Origin: Coriobacteriaceae bacterium
GTDB taxonomy: Bacteria > Actinomycetota > Coriobacteriia > Coriobacteriales > Coriobacteriaceae
Assembly: GCA_902363875.1 (NCBI GenBank)
Contig: CABJBO010000007.1
Location: 32,718-96,717, forward strand
Direction of reading: 5' to 3'
Length of the DNA stretch: 64,000 nt
In this document: piece after piece, positions 17,631-25,426 of the stretch
Layout of the letters: every line of letters starts with the position of its first letter
How positions within the stretch are numbered: the stretch's first letter is position 1
The notes under the pieces: generated by a model
What the model saw: the letters and a program-made list of their open reading frames with translations, nothing else
Database searches by the model: none
Told to the model about the DNA's origin: nothing
Translations under genes and position numbers: made by a program

Positions 17631-17656
17631 TTTGTGGAGAGAGATGGGAGTTTCTA

Positions 17657-18607
17657 ATGGTTAACGAGAAGAAGGTCGCTATTGTCGGCTGCGGTTTCGT
17701 CGGTTCGTCTTCGGCGTTCGCACTGATGCAGAGTGGTCTGTTCTCCGAGATGGTCCTCATCGACGTGGACAAGAACCGTGCCGAGGGTGAGGCCCTGGAT
17801 ATCGCGCACGGCATGACGTTTGCCGAGCCAATGAGGATCTACGCCGGCGATTATTCCGATGTCGCCGACGCCGCCATGATCGTCGTCACCGCTGGCGCTG
17901 CCCAGAAGCCCGGTGAGACCCGCCTGGACCTGGTCAACAAGAACGTAAACATCTTTAAGTCCATTATCCCCGAGATTAAGAAGTCCGGCTTCGACGGCAT
18001 TCTGCTCATCGTCTCCAACCCGGTTGATGTTCTGACCTATGCTGCCATCAAGATGTCCGGCCTGCCCGAGGGCCATGTCATCGGCTCCGGCACCGTGCTC
18101 GACACTGGCCGTCTGCAGCAGATGCTTGGTGCCCACGTCGAGGTTGACCCGCGCGATGTCCAGGCCTATGTCATGGGCGAGCACGGCGACTCCGAGTTTG
18201 TCGCTTGGTCCAGCGCTCAGGTTGCCGGCGTTCCGCTGAACACCTTCTGCGAGCTTCACGGTCATCTGGAGCACGAGGCTGCCGAGAAGCGTATCGCCGA
18301 GGACGTCAAGAACTCCGCCTACACCATCATCGAGAAGAAGCACGCTACCTACTATGGCGTTGCCATGGCCGTCAAGCGCATCTGCACTGCCGTCATGCGC
18401 GATGAGCAGACCGTTCTGCCTGTCTCCTCGCTCATGGTGGGCGAGTATGGCCTGTCCGATCTGGCCATCTCCATGCCGACCGTCGTCGGCCGCGATGGCG
18501 TTGTCTGCCGCGTCCCCGTGCCGCTGAACGATGACGAGCAGCATGAGCTCACCGCCTCCGCAAAGGCCCTCAAGGACATCATCGACAGCGTCGACTTCTC
18601 CTGCTAA
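17657..18607 (+). CDS. ldh: L-lactate dehydrogenase
   Basis: Reduces pyruvate to L-lactate with NADH. 316 aa. Seen: VAIVGCGFVGSSSAFAL (NAD-binding), GAAQKPGETRLDLVNKN (substrate loop with Gln102-type residue, which selects lactate over malate, and the catalytic-loop Arg), VSNPVDVLTY, GSGTVLDTGR and GEHGDSEFVAWS with the catalytic His. Length is standard. Start ATG 17657 follows ATGGGAG. It forms the fermentation set with ackA and pta later in the window. Confidence 0.95.
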   Translation: MVNEKKVAIVGCGFVGSSSAFALMQSGLFSEMVLIDVDKNRAEGEALDIAHGMTFAEPMRIYAGDYSDVADAAMIVVTAGAAQKPGETRLDLVNKNVNIFKSIIPEIKKSGFDGILLIVSNPVDVLTYAAIKMSGLPEGHVIGSGTVLDTGRLQQMLGAHVEVDPRDVQAYVMGEHGDSEFVAWSSAQVAGVPLNTFCELHGHLEHEAAEKRIAEDVKNSAYTIIEKKHATYYGVAMAVKRICTAVMRDEQTVLPVSSLMVGEYGLSDLAISMPTVVGRDGVVCRVPVPLNDDEQHELTASAKALKDIIDSVDFSC

Positions 18608-18640
18608 ATCAAGCTCGCTAGAGCGAAAAGCTACAATGAA

Positions 18641-18674
18641 GGCGTCCGAGCCCACACGGCCCGGGCGCCTTTTT
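18641..18674 (+). terminator. Terminator after ldh
   Basis: GGCGTCCGAGCC pairs (two mismatches) with GGCCCGGGCGCC around CACAC, then TTTTT. Confidence 0.75.
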
Positions 18675-18701
18675 GGTGCAAAGTAACCTGACCCCAATGC
18701 A
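18674..18701 (+). repeat. Direct repeat, left copy (flanks the DUF2974 gene)
   Basis: 28-bp word beginning TGGTGCAAAG; the right copy at 19887-19914 differs at three positions. The two bracket exactly one gene. Confidence 0.7.
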
Positions 18702-18721
18702 GCATAGTTGATGGGAGGGCC

Positions 18722-19882
18722 ATGTCGGATTCGCCTAATTTTTTGACCTATGCCCAGACGGCGTTTTATCCGTTTGAGGAGCAGCCGTTCTGTGCGGTGG
18801 ATAGCCTGGTCTTTGCGTGGTTGTCCTATTTGCGTTTGCCGGGTGATATGGCGGAGCTGACGAACTGGCAGGGCCTAGACGTACGCGAGTTGCTGCGTGC
18901 CGAGTGCTACCGGGACATGATTGGTGACTTGTGGGACCCAGAGGGGAGCAGGGCCTTGTTGGAGGCCGTGGCAGCAAGCCCTCGTTACCGTGGCGTGCGC
19001 GTTTGCGGCTATCGTGCCGTGAGCGATGTGGTGGCGACAGAGCAGTTTGCAGCCATGGCGTTCCGGTTTCCGGCGGGGTTTAGTTATCTTTCCTTCCGGG
19101 GGACCGACAGTACGATTGTGGGCTGGAAAGAGGACTTTAACATGGCATTCCGGTGTCCTGTGCCGGCCCAGGAATCCGCGGCGCGTTATGTGGACGAGGC
19201 GGTGGATGCGATTGACGGGCCACTTTTGTGCGGAGGTCATTCCAAGGGTGGAAACCTTGCGGTGTACGGTGCGGCGATGTGCTCCGATGTCGCCCGTGAG
19301 CGAATTGAACGGGTGTATTCCCATGATGGTCCGGGCTTCGTCGAGGAGTTTCTGAACGGCAACGCCTTTGCCGATCTTTCCGGTCGAATCGACAAGACGC
19401 TACCTCGGTCGTCGATCTTTGGCATGATGTTCGAGACACAGGAGGACTATGCCATCGTTGAGAGCACCGAGTTCAGCCTGCTGCAACACAATCCCTTTAG
19501 CTGGGTGGTTGATGGTCGCGACTTCGTGTACTGTGAGCGCCTGTCCGCCGGTGCTCGATACGTTGATGGCTCCATTCGCGAGATGCTGCTTGCAGTGTCG
19601 CCTAGCGAGCGCGAGCGTTTTGTAGATGCGTTGTTCTCCGTGTTTGAGGCTACGGGTGCTGAGCGGTTTGCGGATATCGCCGGGAATCTGCGCGAGAGCC
19701 TGCCCGTGATGCTCCAGGCTGCGCAAGGCTTTGACGAGGATACGCGACGCTTTGTCTCGCAGACCATCGTGGCAATCCTTAAATGCGCACTGCTGCCTAA
19801 ACGACCCCAGATCGACATGCCCGCTGCCGGCAAGAGTTTGGCAGAACAGCTCGAGGCTTGGCAGTCCGAGCTCCTGCGCTAA
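18722..19882 (+). CDS. DUF2974 (Mbeg1-like) alpha/beta hydrolase
   Basis: A 386-aa protein with FRGTDSTIVGWKEDF and the nucleophile elbow LLCGGHSKGGNLAVYGA (G-H-S-K-G), both typical of the DUF2974 lipase-like family. DGPGF near 205 is the usual following block. No signal peptide. Substrates of this family are unknown. Start ATG 18722 behind GGGAGG. The gene lies alone between two 28-bp direct repeats (18674 and 19887), which hints that it moved or duplicated as a unit. Confidence 0.8.
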   Translation: MSDSPNFLTYAQTAFYPFEEQPFCAVDSLVFAWLSYLRLPGDMAELTNWQGLDVRELLRAECYRDMIGDLWDPEGSRALLEAVAASPRYRGVRVCGYRAVSDVVATEQFAAMAFRFPAGFSYLSFRGTDSTIVGWKEDFNMAFRCPVPAQESAARYVDEAVDAIDGPLLCGGHSKGGNLAVYGAAMCSDVARERIERVYSHDGPGFVEEFLNGNAFADLSGRIDKTLPRSSIFGMMFETQEDYAIVESTEFSLLQHNPFSWVVDGRDFVYCERLSAGARYVDGSIREMLLAVSPSERERFVDALFSVFEATGAERFADIAGNLRESLPVMLQAAQGFDEDTRRFVSQTIVAILKCALLPKRPQIDMPAAGKSLAEQLEAWQSELLR

Positions 19883-19886
19883 CCAT

Positions 19887-19914
19887 TGGTGCAAAGCAAC
19901 CTGTCCCCGATGCA
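19887..19914 (+). repeat. Direct repeat, right copy
   Basis: 25 of 28 bases match the left copy at 18674-18701; begins 4 bp after the stop of the DUF2974 gene. Contains the AACCTGTCCCC word related to the GGGACAGGTT repeats at 914 and 36895. Confidence 0.7.
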
Positions 19915-19993
19915 TCAAGCTTCGATGCGCCTGGGGCGGGCCCGACCGCTATACTGGTTCGTGCCGAAATCGATCTAGAACGGAATGCCGTAT

Positions 19994-20998
19994 ATGAAAA
20001 TCAATCACGCGATTCTGCATATCCTGGACTTTGACTCTGCCGTCAACGTCATGAGCCAGCGCGAGCTCGATATCGAGAGCCGTACCGTGCGCAACTTTGT
20101 GACCACGCATCTGCGCCGCGCACGTACCTCGGCCGACAATAAACGCGCCACGTTTGCCGAGAACTCTGCGTTTGGCGGCGAGCTCAAGGGCTATTTCTTT
20201 GGCGAGCGCGAGTTCGTGGACCTGTCGCAGCAGATTGCGGAGTTTATCTCCTCCGAGCTCACCAAAGCCGAGAAAGCCGAGTCCACCGACGTGCTCGTGG
20301 CCGATTTTGACGACGATGAGGATGCCCGCTGGTTTGCCGTGATGCTGCTGGGCTCCAAGCAGGCTTTTATGCACGAAGTGGGCCGCGAGGAGGGAGAGGT
20401 GCGCAACGACATCGCGCGCCACTACGCCATTCTGCCGAACCCCTCGCAAAAGGTGCCGAGCTATGCCATCGTACGCGCGAGTACCATGGAGATTGGCTAC
20501 GTGGACAAGAAGCGCAAGATTGCCGGCGAGGACCGTATGCTTATCCCCGATGGCCTGCTGCAGTGCGACACGGGCGTATCGGGCAAGGAGGTCATCGACA
20601 CCGTGACGCGTGTGGTCGAGGAAGTCGCCGAGGAGCACGGCGCCAACACGGCCGTGGCGCTCGCCAAGGTTAAGGCCGCTGTGGCCGAGAAGGTCGAGGA
20701 TGACGAGGAGCTTCCGCCCTGGGATATCGTCGATGAGGTCTTTGAGGACGAACCGGTCATCAAGGAAAGTGTGCGCGCGGCACTGACCGAGGAGAAGGTT
20801 CCCGAGCGCGTTCCCGTGGAGCGCAAGCAGGTCGAGCGCGCGGCGGTGCGCAATCATAAGATTCGTACCGATACGGGTATCGAGATCAGCTTCCCGGCCG
20901 AGATGGGTTCGAACTCCGAGTACATCGAGTTTGTCAACGAGCCCAACGGCCTCATCTCCATCGAGCTCAAGAATATCGGCAGCATCGAGAATCGATAA
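19994..20998 (+). CDS. 37-kDa nucleoid-associated protein family (NdpA/YejK-like)
   Basis: A 334-aa acidic cytoplasmic protein. Seen: INHAILHILDFDSAVNVMS at the N-terminus, AGEDRMLIPDGLLQCD in the middle and IRTDTGIEISFPAEMG then GLISIELKNIGSIENR at the end, the spread of conserved blocks in the NA37 family (PF04245). E. coli YejK binds nucleoid DNA; in many bacteria the role is undefined. ATG 19985 is an alternative start; neither has a strong ribosome site. Confidence 0.75.
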   Translation: MKINHAILHILDFDSAVNVMSQRELDIESRTVRNFVTTHLRRARTSADNKRATFAENSAFGGELKGYFFGEREFVDLSQQIAEFISSELTKAEKAESTDVLVADFDDDEDARWFAVMLLGSKQAFMHEVGREEGEVRNDIARHYAILPNPSQKVPSYAIVRASTMEIGYVDKKRKIAGEDRMLIPDGLLQCDTGVSGKEVIDTVTRVVEEVAEEHGANTAVALAKVKAAVAEKVEDDEELPPWDIVDEVFEDEPVIKESVRAALTEEKVPERVPVERKQVERAAVRNHKIRTDTGIEISFPAEMGSNSEYIEFVNEPNGLISIELKNIGSIENR

Positions 20999-21024
20999 AC
21001 TGCGCTTGGACGCTGCAGAAAAAC

Positions 21025-21061
21025 AAAGGCCGAAGCCTCGGATGAGGGCTTCGGCCTTTTT
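21025..21061 (+). terminator. Terminator after the nucleoid protein gene
   Basis: AAAGGCCGAAGCC pairs with GGCTTCGGCCTTT around a 9-base loop, then T residues. Confidence 0.85.
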
Positions 21062-21096
21062 ACTTGGGGCTTAATTTCGCTACTGGTTGAGCATAA

Positions 21097-21243
21097 GTCA
21101 GCGAAAACGACCCAGAGCGAGCAAGGTGACGTGAAAGAGGAGGGCATTGACCTTCTGGTCATGCCCGACGATTGAACGTCAGATTGCCGCTCTGGGTCGT
21201 TTGCAGCGCCGACTAGTTACGCGGTTTGGTAAAACCGCGTAAC
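21097..21243 (-). repeat. Structured 3'-UTR element, family A, copy 1 (after dapH)
   Basis: Read on the minus strand it starts 1 nt after the dapH stop with a palindrome (GTTACGCGGTTT and complement, 21216-21243). It then forms an outer stem AAACGACCCAGAGC with GCTCTGGGTCGTTT, a second stem TGACG with CGTCA, and an apical hairpin GGGCATGACC with GGTCAATGCCC. The core TGACGTTCAATCGTCG and CTCTTTCACGTCACCTTGC is shared with copy 2 (45060-45206), while the outer and apical stems change in both arms together. Confidence 0.75.
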
Positions 21244-21244
21244 C

Positions 21245-21964
21245 CTACAGTTGACGTAAGCCCTCTTCCAGGCCGGTCTTGCTGTCGGTCTGGGCGTCGC
21301 GCATCTTGATGACGCGGGCGGGGACACCGGCCACGACGGCGCCGGCGGGGACGTCCTCGACGCATACGGCGCCGGCGGCAACGACAGCACCCTTGCCCAC
21401 GCGCACGCCCTCCAGGACCACGGCGTTGGCGCCAATCATGACATCATCCTCGATGATGACGGGCGTGGCGCTCGCGGGCTCAACGACGCCTGCCAGCACG
21501 GTACCGGCGCCGATGTGGCAGTTCTTGCCCACGGTGGCGCGGCCGCCCAGCACGGCGCCCATATCGATCATGGAGCCCTCGCCGATAACGGAGCCGATGT
21601 TGATGATGGCGCCCATCATGATGACAGCGCGGTCACCGATCTCGACGCGGTCGCGGATGATCGCGCCCGGCTCAATGCGGGCGTTTATGCCCTTAAGGTC
21701 GAGCATGGGCACGGCGGAGTTGCGGCAGTCGTTCTCCACATCGTAGTAATCGATGGAATCGGCATTGGCATCGAGGATGGCCTTGAGCTCATCCCAGTCG
21801 CCAAAGACGGTCTTGCCACGACGGCCGCCGTAGACGTGCGCATCGCCCCAGGCAACCTTCATGCCGGGCTTCTCGCGCACATACAGCTTGACAGGCGTCT
21901 TTTTAGGCGCGGTGGCGATGTAATTGATAATCTCCTGGGCATCCATCTCGGCTGCGTTGCTCAT
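21245..21964 (-). CDS. dapH: Tetrahydrodipicolinate N-acetyltransferase
   Basis: Transfers an acetyl group from acetyl-CoA to 2,3,4,5-tetrahydrodipicolinate, the first step of the acetylase route to diaminopimelate. 239 aa. The N-terminal 75 residues ([20 protein letters not shown] ...) are the DapH/YkuQ-specific domain; the rest is a left-handed beta-helix of hexapeptide repeats ([40 protein letters not shown]). The N-terminal domain separates it from succinyl-type DapD. Start ATG 21964 behind AGGAGAG. Last gene of the lysine operon; family A copy 1 follows. Confidence 0.9.
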   Translation of the reverse strand: MSNAAEMDAQEIINYIATAPKKTPVKLYVREKPGMKVAWGDAHVYGGRRGKTVFGDWDELKAILDANADSIDYYDVENDCRNSAVPMLDLKGINARIEPGAIIRDRVEIGDRAVIMMGAIINIGSVIGEGSMIDMGAVLGGRATVGKNCHIGAGTVLAGVVEPASATPVIIEDDVMIGANAVVLEGVRVGKGAVVAAGAVCVEDVPAGAVVAGVPARVIKMRDAQTDSKTGLEEGLRQL

Positions 21965-22003
21965 TTGCTATCTCTCCTTTGGGCGGATTCGGTTGATACC
22001 TGG

Positions 22004-22744
22004 TTAGGCAAACATGACCTGGTCGAACGTATAGAAGCCGGGTTCACGGGCGACGAGCTTTTGAGCGGCGGCCAGAGCGCCGTTGACAAAGATCTGGCGG
22101 CTCGTAGCGCGATGGCTAAGCGTGACCTCCTCGTCCTGGCCAAAGAAGCTCACCCCGTGTACGCCGGCGACGGTGCCGCCGCGCAGCGAGTGCATGCCGA
22201 TTTCCTTGGGATCGCGAACGCCGCACATGCCCTCGCGACCGTAGACGGGATGATAGCCAGCCTCTGGCTCGGCCTCGACCACGGCGTCGAGTAGCAGCTT
22301 GGCGGTGCCGCTGGGAGCGTCGACCTTTTGGTTGTGGTGCGTCTCGACAATCTCGCAGTCAAAGCCGGGCAGCTCGCGTGTGGCCTGTGCTACCAGATGA
22401 CGCAGGGCTGCGATACCGATGGAGTAATTGCCGGAGTGCATGACGCGGACGTTCTGACCAAGCTCGCGCAGGCGGTCCATCTGATCGGGTGTGTAGCCCG
22501 TGGTGCCCGAGACCAACGCGGCGCCTGTACGCTCGACATAGGCGACGACGGCATCGAAGGTCACGACGTTCGAGAAGTCGATGATGACGTCGGCTGCCGG
22601 GGCGCTCTCGAGCTCGGACAGGTCAAAACCGATCTGGGCCACGATATCAAAAACGGGCTGCCCGGAGGCGTCGGCAATGCCTTCGGCGGTAGTGCGGATG
22701 AGCGAGCCCATGCGGCCCGTTCCCATAATGACGGTCTTAATCAA
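22004..22744 (-). CDS. dapB: 4-Hydroxy-tetrahydrodipicolinate reductase
   Basis: Reduces the DapA product with NAD(P)H. 246 aa. Seen: VIMGTGRMGSLI (nucleotide binding), DFSNV, SGTTGYTPDQ, HSGNYSIG and the catalytic block EIVETHHNQKVDAPSGTA. The best start is TTG 22744, which overlaps the dapA stop by 8 bp and has GGGAG upstream; the next in-frame ATG (22726) would delete the first beta strand. Third function in the riboswitch-controlled operon. Confidence 0.93.
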   Translation of the reverse strand: MIKTVIMGTGRMGSLIRTTAEGIADASGQPVFDIVAQIGFDLSELESAPAADVIIDFSNVVTFDAVVAYVERTGAALVSGTTGYTPDQMDRLRELGQNVRVMHSGNYSIGIAALRHLVAQATRELPGFDCEIVETHHNQKVDAPSGTAKLLLDAVVEAEPEAGYHPVYGREGMCGVRDPKEIGMHSLRGGTVAGVHGVSFFGQDEEVTLSHRATSRQIFVNGALAAAQKLVAREPGFYTFDQVMFA

Positions 22745-23627
22745 GCAGACCAGCTCCCTTCAGAGCATCGGTAAGTGCGGAACGCGTGTCGTCTGCCATG
22801 GGGCACAGCGGCATGCGGTAGTTGGCTTCGATCATACCCATCTGGGCGAGTGCTTCCTTGACGGGGATGGGGTTGACCTCGCTAAAGAGGGCGTTGATGA
22901 GCGGCTGGCCGGCAATCTGGATATCGCGGGCGCGCTCCACGTCACCGTCCAGATAGGCGCGGCACATGTCGTGCACGAGCTGCGGCTGAATGTCTGCCCA
23001 CACGCTGATGGTGCCCGAGGCGCCCAGGCTCATGAGCGGTACGGTAAGTGCGTCCTCGCCTGAGTACATGCGGAAGTCGTCGGACAGCAGGTGAGCGATC
23101 TTGGCCGCGTAGGCGACGTTGCCCGAGGCTTCCTTAATACCCATGATGTTGGGGTGCGCGGCCAAGCGCTCTACGTTGCGTTCGCTGATGCCGCAGCCGC
23201 AGCGGCCGGGGATGTTGTACAGGATGCAGGGGATATCTACGGCATCGGCAACGGTCTTAAAGTGCTGGTAGATGCCCTCTTCGTTGGACTTGTTGTAGTA
23301 GGGGGTAATGAGCAGCAGGCCGTCGGCGCCCAGGCCCTGATAGGTGAGCGACTTGGTGAGCATGGTCTGCGTGGAGTTGGAGCCCGAGCCGGCGATGACG
23401 GGGACACGGCCTGCAACCTGCTTGACCACCGCGGCGACAACGGAGTTGTCCTCGTCGTCGGTCATCGTGGCGCTCTCGCCGGTGGTGCCCAGGGTGAGGA
23501 TGGCGTCGGTACCGTTTTGCAGGTGGAAATCGATAAGGCGCTCGAGCGCATCGAAGTCGACACTGCCGTCTTTTTTAAACGGCGTCACAAGGGCGACGAT
23601 TGAGCCCTCGAGATTGCGGATGTCCAT
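22737..23627 (-). CDS. dapA: DapA from internal start (alternative product of the fusion gene)
   Basis: ATG 23627 inside the fusion frame is preceded by AAGGAG at 6 bases, an unusually good internal ribosome site exactly where a normal DapA (296 aa, MDIRNLEGSIVALVTPF) would begin. So a separate DapA may be made besides, or instead of, the fusion. DapA condenses pyruvate with aspartate semialdehyde. The ribosome site is seen; use is inferred. Confidence 0.6.
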   Translation of the reverse strand: MDIRNLEGSIVALVTPFKKDGSVDFDALERLIDFHLQNGTDAILTLGTTGESATMTDDEDNSVVAAVVKQVAGRVPVIAGSGSNSTQTMLTKSLTYQGLGADGLLLITPYYNKSNEEGIYQHFKTVADAVDIPCILYNIPGRCGCGISERNVERLAAHPNIMGIKEASGNVAYAAKIAHLLSDDFRMYSGEDALTVPLMSLGASGTISVWADIQPQLVHDMCRAYLDGDVERARDIQIAGQPLINALFSEVNPIPVKEALAQMGMIEANYRMPLCPMADDTRSALTDALKGAGLLD

Positions 23628-25046
23628 GTTCTTCTCCTTCGCTCTCGCGATTTGGATGCGCTTGTTCCATTGGGCGGCGACCGCCAGGCGCTCGTCCTGG
23701 GCACGATGGCGGGCACTTTCGGCGCGCGACTTGGCCAGCAGCTCGCGGCCGCACGGCAGCACGTCGAGCGTGGCAAAATAGTCGCTCGGGCGCTCGGCGC
23801 GGCGGATGAGGTCGGCCGAGCCGTCGGGGCGCAGCAGCACCTCGGCGGAGCGCAGACGGCCGTTGTAGTTGTAGCCCATGGAGTAACCATGCGCGCCGGT
23901 ATCGTGGATCACGAGCAGGTCGCCCATGTCGATATGCGGCAACTCGCGATCAATGGCGAACTTGTCGTTGTTCTCGCACAGATTGCCCGTAATGTCGTAC
24001 GTGTTTGTGACAGGCGCCGCGGTCTTGTCGGAGCCACCCGGCTGGCCCATCACCGTAATGTGGTGGTAGGCGCCATACATGGCAGGGCGGATCAGATCGA
24101 CGGCGCTTGCGTCGACACCGATATAGTCCTTGTAGATTTGCTTCTCGTGGATGGCCTTGGTGACCAGGCAGCCGTAGGGGCCCATCATAAAGCGGCCCAT
24201 CTCGGTGCAGATTGCCACATCGCCCATGCCGGCGGGAACCAGAATCTCATCGTATGCCGCGTGCACTCCCTCGCCGATGGCGTGAATGTCGTTGGCCTGC
24301 TGCTCGGGCAGATAGGGGATGCCGACGCCGCCGGACAGATTGATAAAGGCGACGTGTGCGCCGGTCTCGCGCTCCAGGCGCACGGCAAGCTCAAAGAGGA
24401 TGCGCGCGAGCTTGGGGTAGTAGTCGTTGGTGACGGTGTTGCTGGCAAGGAATGCGTGGATGCCAAAGTTTTCGGCGCCCTTGGCCTTGAGCGTGCGAAA
24501 GGCCTCAAAGAGCTGCTCGGTGGTCATGCCGTACTTGGAGTCGCCGGGGTTATCCATGATGCCGTTGGAGAGCTGGAACAGGCCGCCCGGATTAAAGCGG
24601 CAGCTGACCGTCTTGGGGATGGGTCCCGCAACGCGCTCAAAGAACTCGATGTGGCTGATGTCGTCAAAGTTGACGATGGCACCCAGCTTGTCGGCGAGCT
24701 CAAAGTCCGCCGCCGGTGTGTCGTTGGACGAGAACATGATGTCGTGTCCGGTGATGCCCAACGAGCGGGCGATCATGAGCTCGGTATAGCTCGAGCAATC
24801 GCAGCCGCAGCCGTATTCGTTGAGAATGGAGATGAGCGCCGGGTTGGGGTTGGCCTTGACGGCAAAGTATTCCTTAAAGCCCGGGTTCCATGCAAAGGCG
24901 TCGCGCACCTCTTGCATGTTGCGGCGGATACCCGCCTCGTCGTATAGATGAAACGGCGTGGGGAACTGCTTGACGATATGCTCGAGCGTCTCCTTGTCCA
25001 CAAACGGCTGCTTGGCCGCATATGCCTCGTTGGGGGTCAATGCCAT
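22737..25046 (-). CDS. lysA-dapA: In-frame LysA-DapA fusion: diaminopimelate decarboxylase plus dihydrodipicolinate synthase
   Basis: One uninterrupted 769-aa frame. Residues about 1-440 are a fold-type-III PLP decarboxylase: YFAVKANPNP (PLP Lys), CDCSSYTEL, NLSGGVGIPY, CTEMGRFMMGPYG and HDTGAHGYSMGYNYNG. Residues about 440-473 are a charged linker, AESARHRAQDERLAVAAQWN and on. Residues 474-769 are a full DapA: ALVTPFKKDGS, TLGTTGESATM, ITPYYNKSNEEG, LYNIPGRCGCG and the Schiff-base Lys in GIKEASGN. LysA ends the pathway (meso-DAP to lysine) and DapA begins it. ATG 25046 starts 10 bases behind GAGG under the lysine riboswitch. No stop separates the parts. An internal start for DapA alone is listed separately. 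Confidence 0.85.
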   Translation of the reverse strand: MALTPNEAYAAKQPFVDKETLEHIVKQFPTPFHLYDEAGIRRNMQEVRDAFAWNPGFKEYFAVKANPNPALISILNEYGCGCDCSSYTELMIARSLGITGHDIMFSSNDTPAADFELADKLGAIVNFDDISHIEFFERVAGPIPKTVSCRFNPGGLFQLSNGIMDNPGDSKYGMTTEQLFEAFRTLKAKGAENFGIHAFLASNTVTNDYYPKLARILFELAVRLERETGAHVAFINLSGGVGIPYLPEQQANDIHAIGEGVHAAYDEILVPAGMGDVAICTEMGRFMMGPYGCLVTKAIHEKQIYKDYIGVDASAVDLIRPAMYGAYHHITVMGQPGGSDKTAAPVTNTYDITGNLCENNDKFAIDRELPHIDMGDLLVIHDTGAHGYSMGYNYNGRLRSAEVLLRPDGSADLIRRAERPSDYFATLDVLPCGRELLAKSRAESARHRAQDERLAVAAQWNKRIQIARAKEKNMDIRNLEGSIVALVTPFKKDGSVDFDALERLIDFHLQNGTDAILTLGTTGESATMTDDEDNSVVAAVVKQVAGRVPVIAGSGSNSTQTMLTKSLTYQGLGADGLLLITPYYNKSNEEGIYQHFKTVADAVDIPCILYNIPGRCGCGISERNVERLAAHPNIMGIKEASGNVAYAAKIAHLLSDDFRMYSGEDALTVPLMSLGASGTISVWADIQPQLVHDMCRAYLDGDVERARDIQIAGQPLINALFSEVNPIPVKEALAQMGMIEANYRMPLCPMADDTRSALTDALKGAGLLD

Positions 25047-25055
25047 GTCCCGTAA

Positions 25056-25123
25056 ACCTCGCTATCCAGACGGCGCCATCTGCGCATCGAATCCGCATAG
25101 CGTGGACCCAATGTCCGGATAGC
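25056..25123 (-). promoter_or_regulatory. Hairpin next to the lysA ribosome site (riboswitch expression platform candidate)
   Basis: Arms 25113-25123 and 25061-25071 pair over 11 bases with one G-U. The 3' arm abuts the GAGG ribosome site of lysA, so this stem could couple ligand binding to translation start. Confidence 0.5.
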
Positions 25124-25135
25124 GCTCCCGCATTG

Positions 25136-25285
25136 CTGCAGACAGTCCTGCGGGTGTTTCCCGCAGGCCCACCAGGTTGTTCGTGCCTGAAAAACCCAGT
25201 TCGGCGGGTTTCGCCTCCCCGCGGGGTCAAAGCCTGCCGGCTCGCCCGCGGCTCTTCGTGCCCGCGCCTCTATCAAGTGGTAACG
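25136..25285 (-). promoter_or_regulatory. Lysine riboswitch (L box)
   Basis: On the minus strand the leader carries the L-box landmarks in order: GATAGAGGCGCG, an AAGAGCCG segment, GGGGAGGCGAAACCCGCCGA, a CTGGGTTTTTCAGG arm, a GGTGGGCCTGCGGG-AAACA-CCCGCAGG arm, and the closing GGACTGTCTGC. It lies about 90 bp before lysA, the expected place. The edges are approximate. Lysine binding would switch off lysA-dapA-dapB-dapH. Confidence 0.85.
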
Positions 25286-25426
25286 ACCCTACCACGTTGC
25301 ACTTTACCAAACAAGAGTATTCGTATATAACGTTTAAAAACTGCAGGGATATGCTAGAAACAAGGGCGTCACAATTTTGCATCACAATAGTGTGTGAATG
25401 GATATGCCCCCATGAAAGGATCCTTT

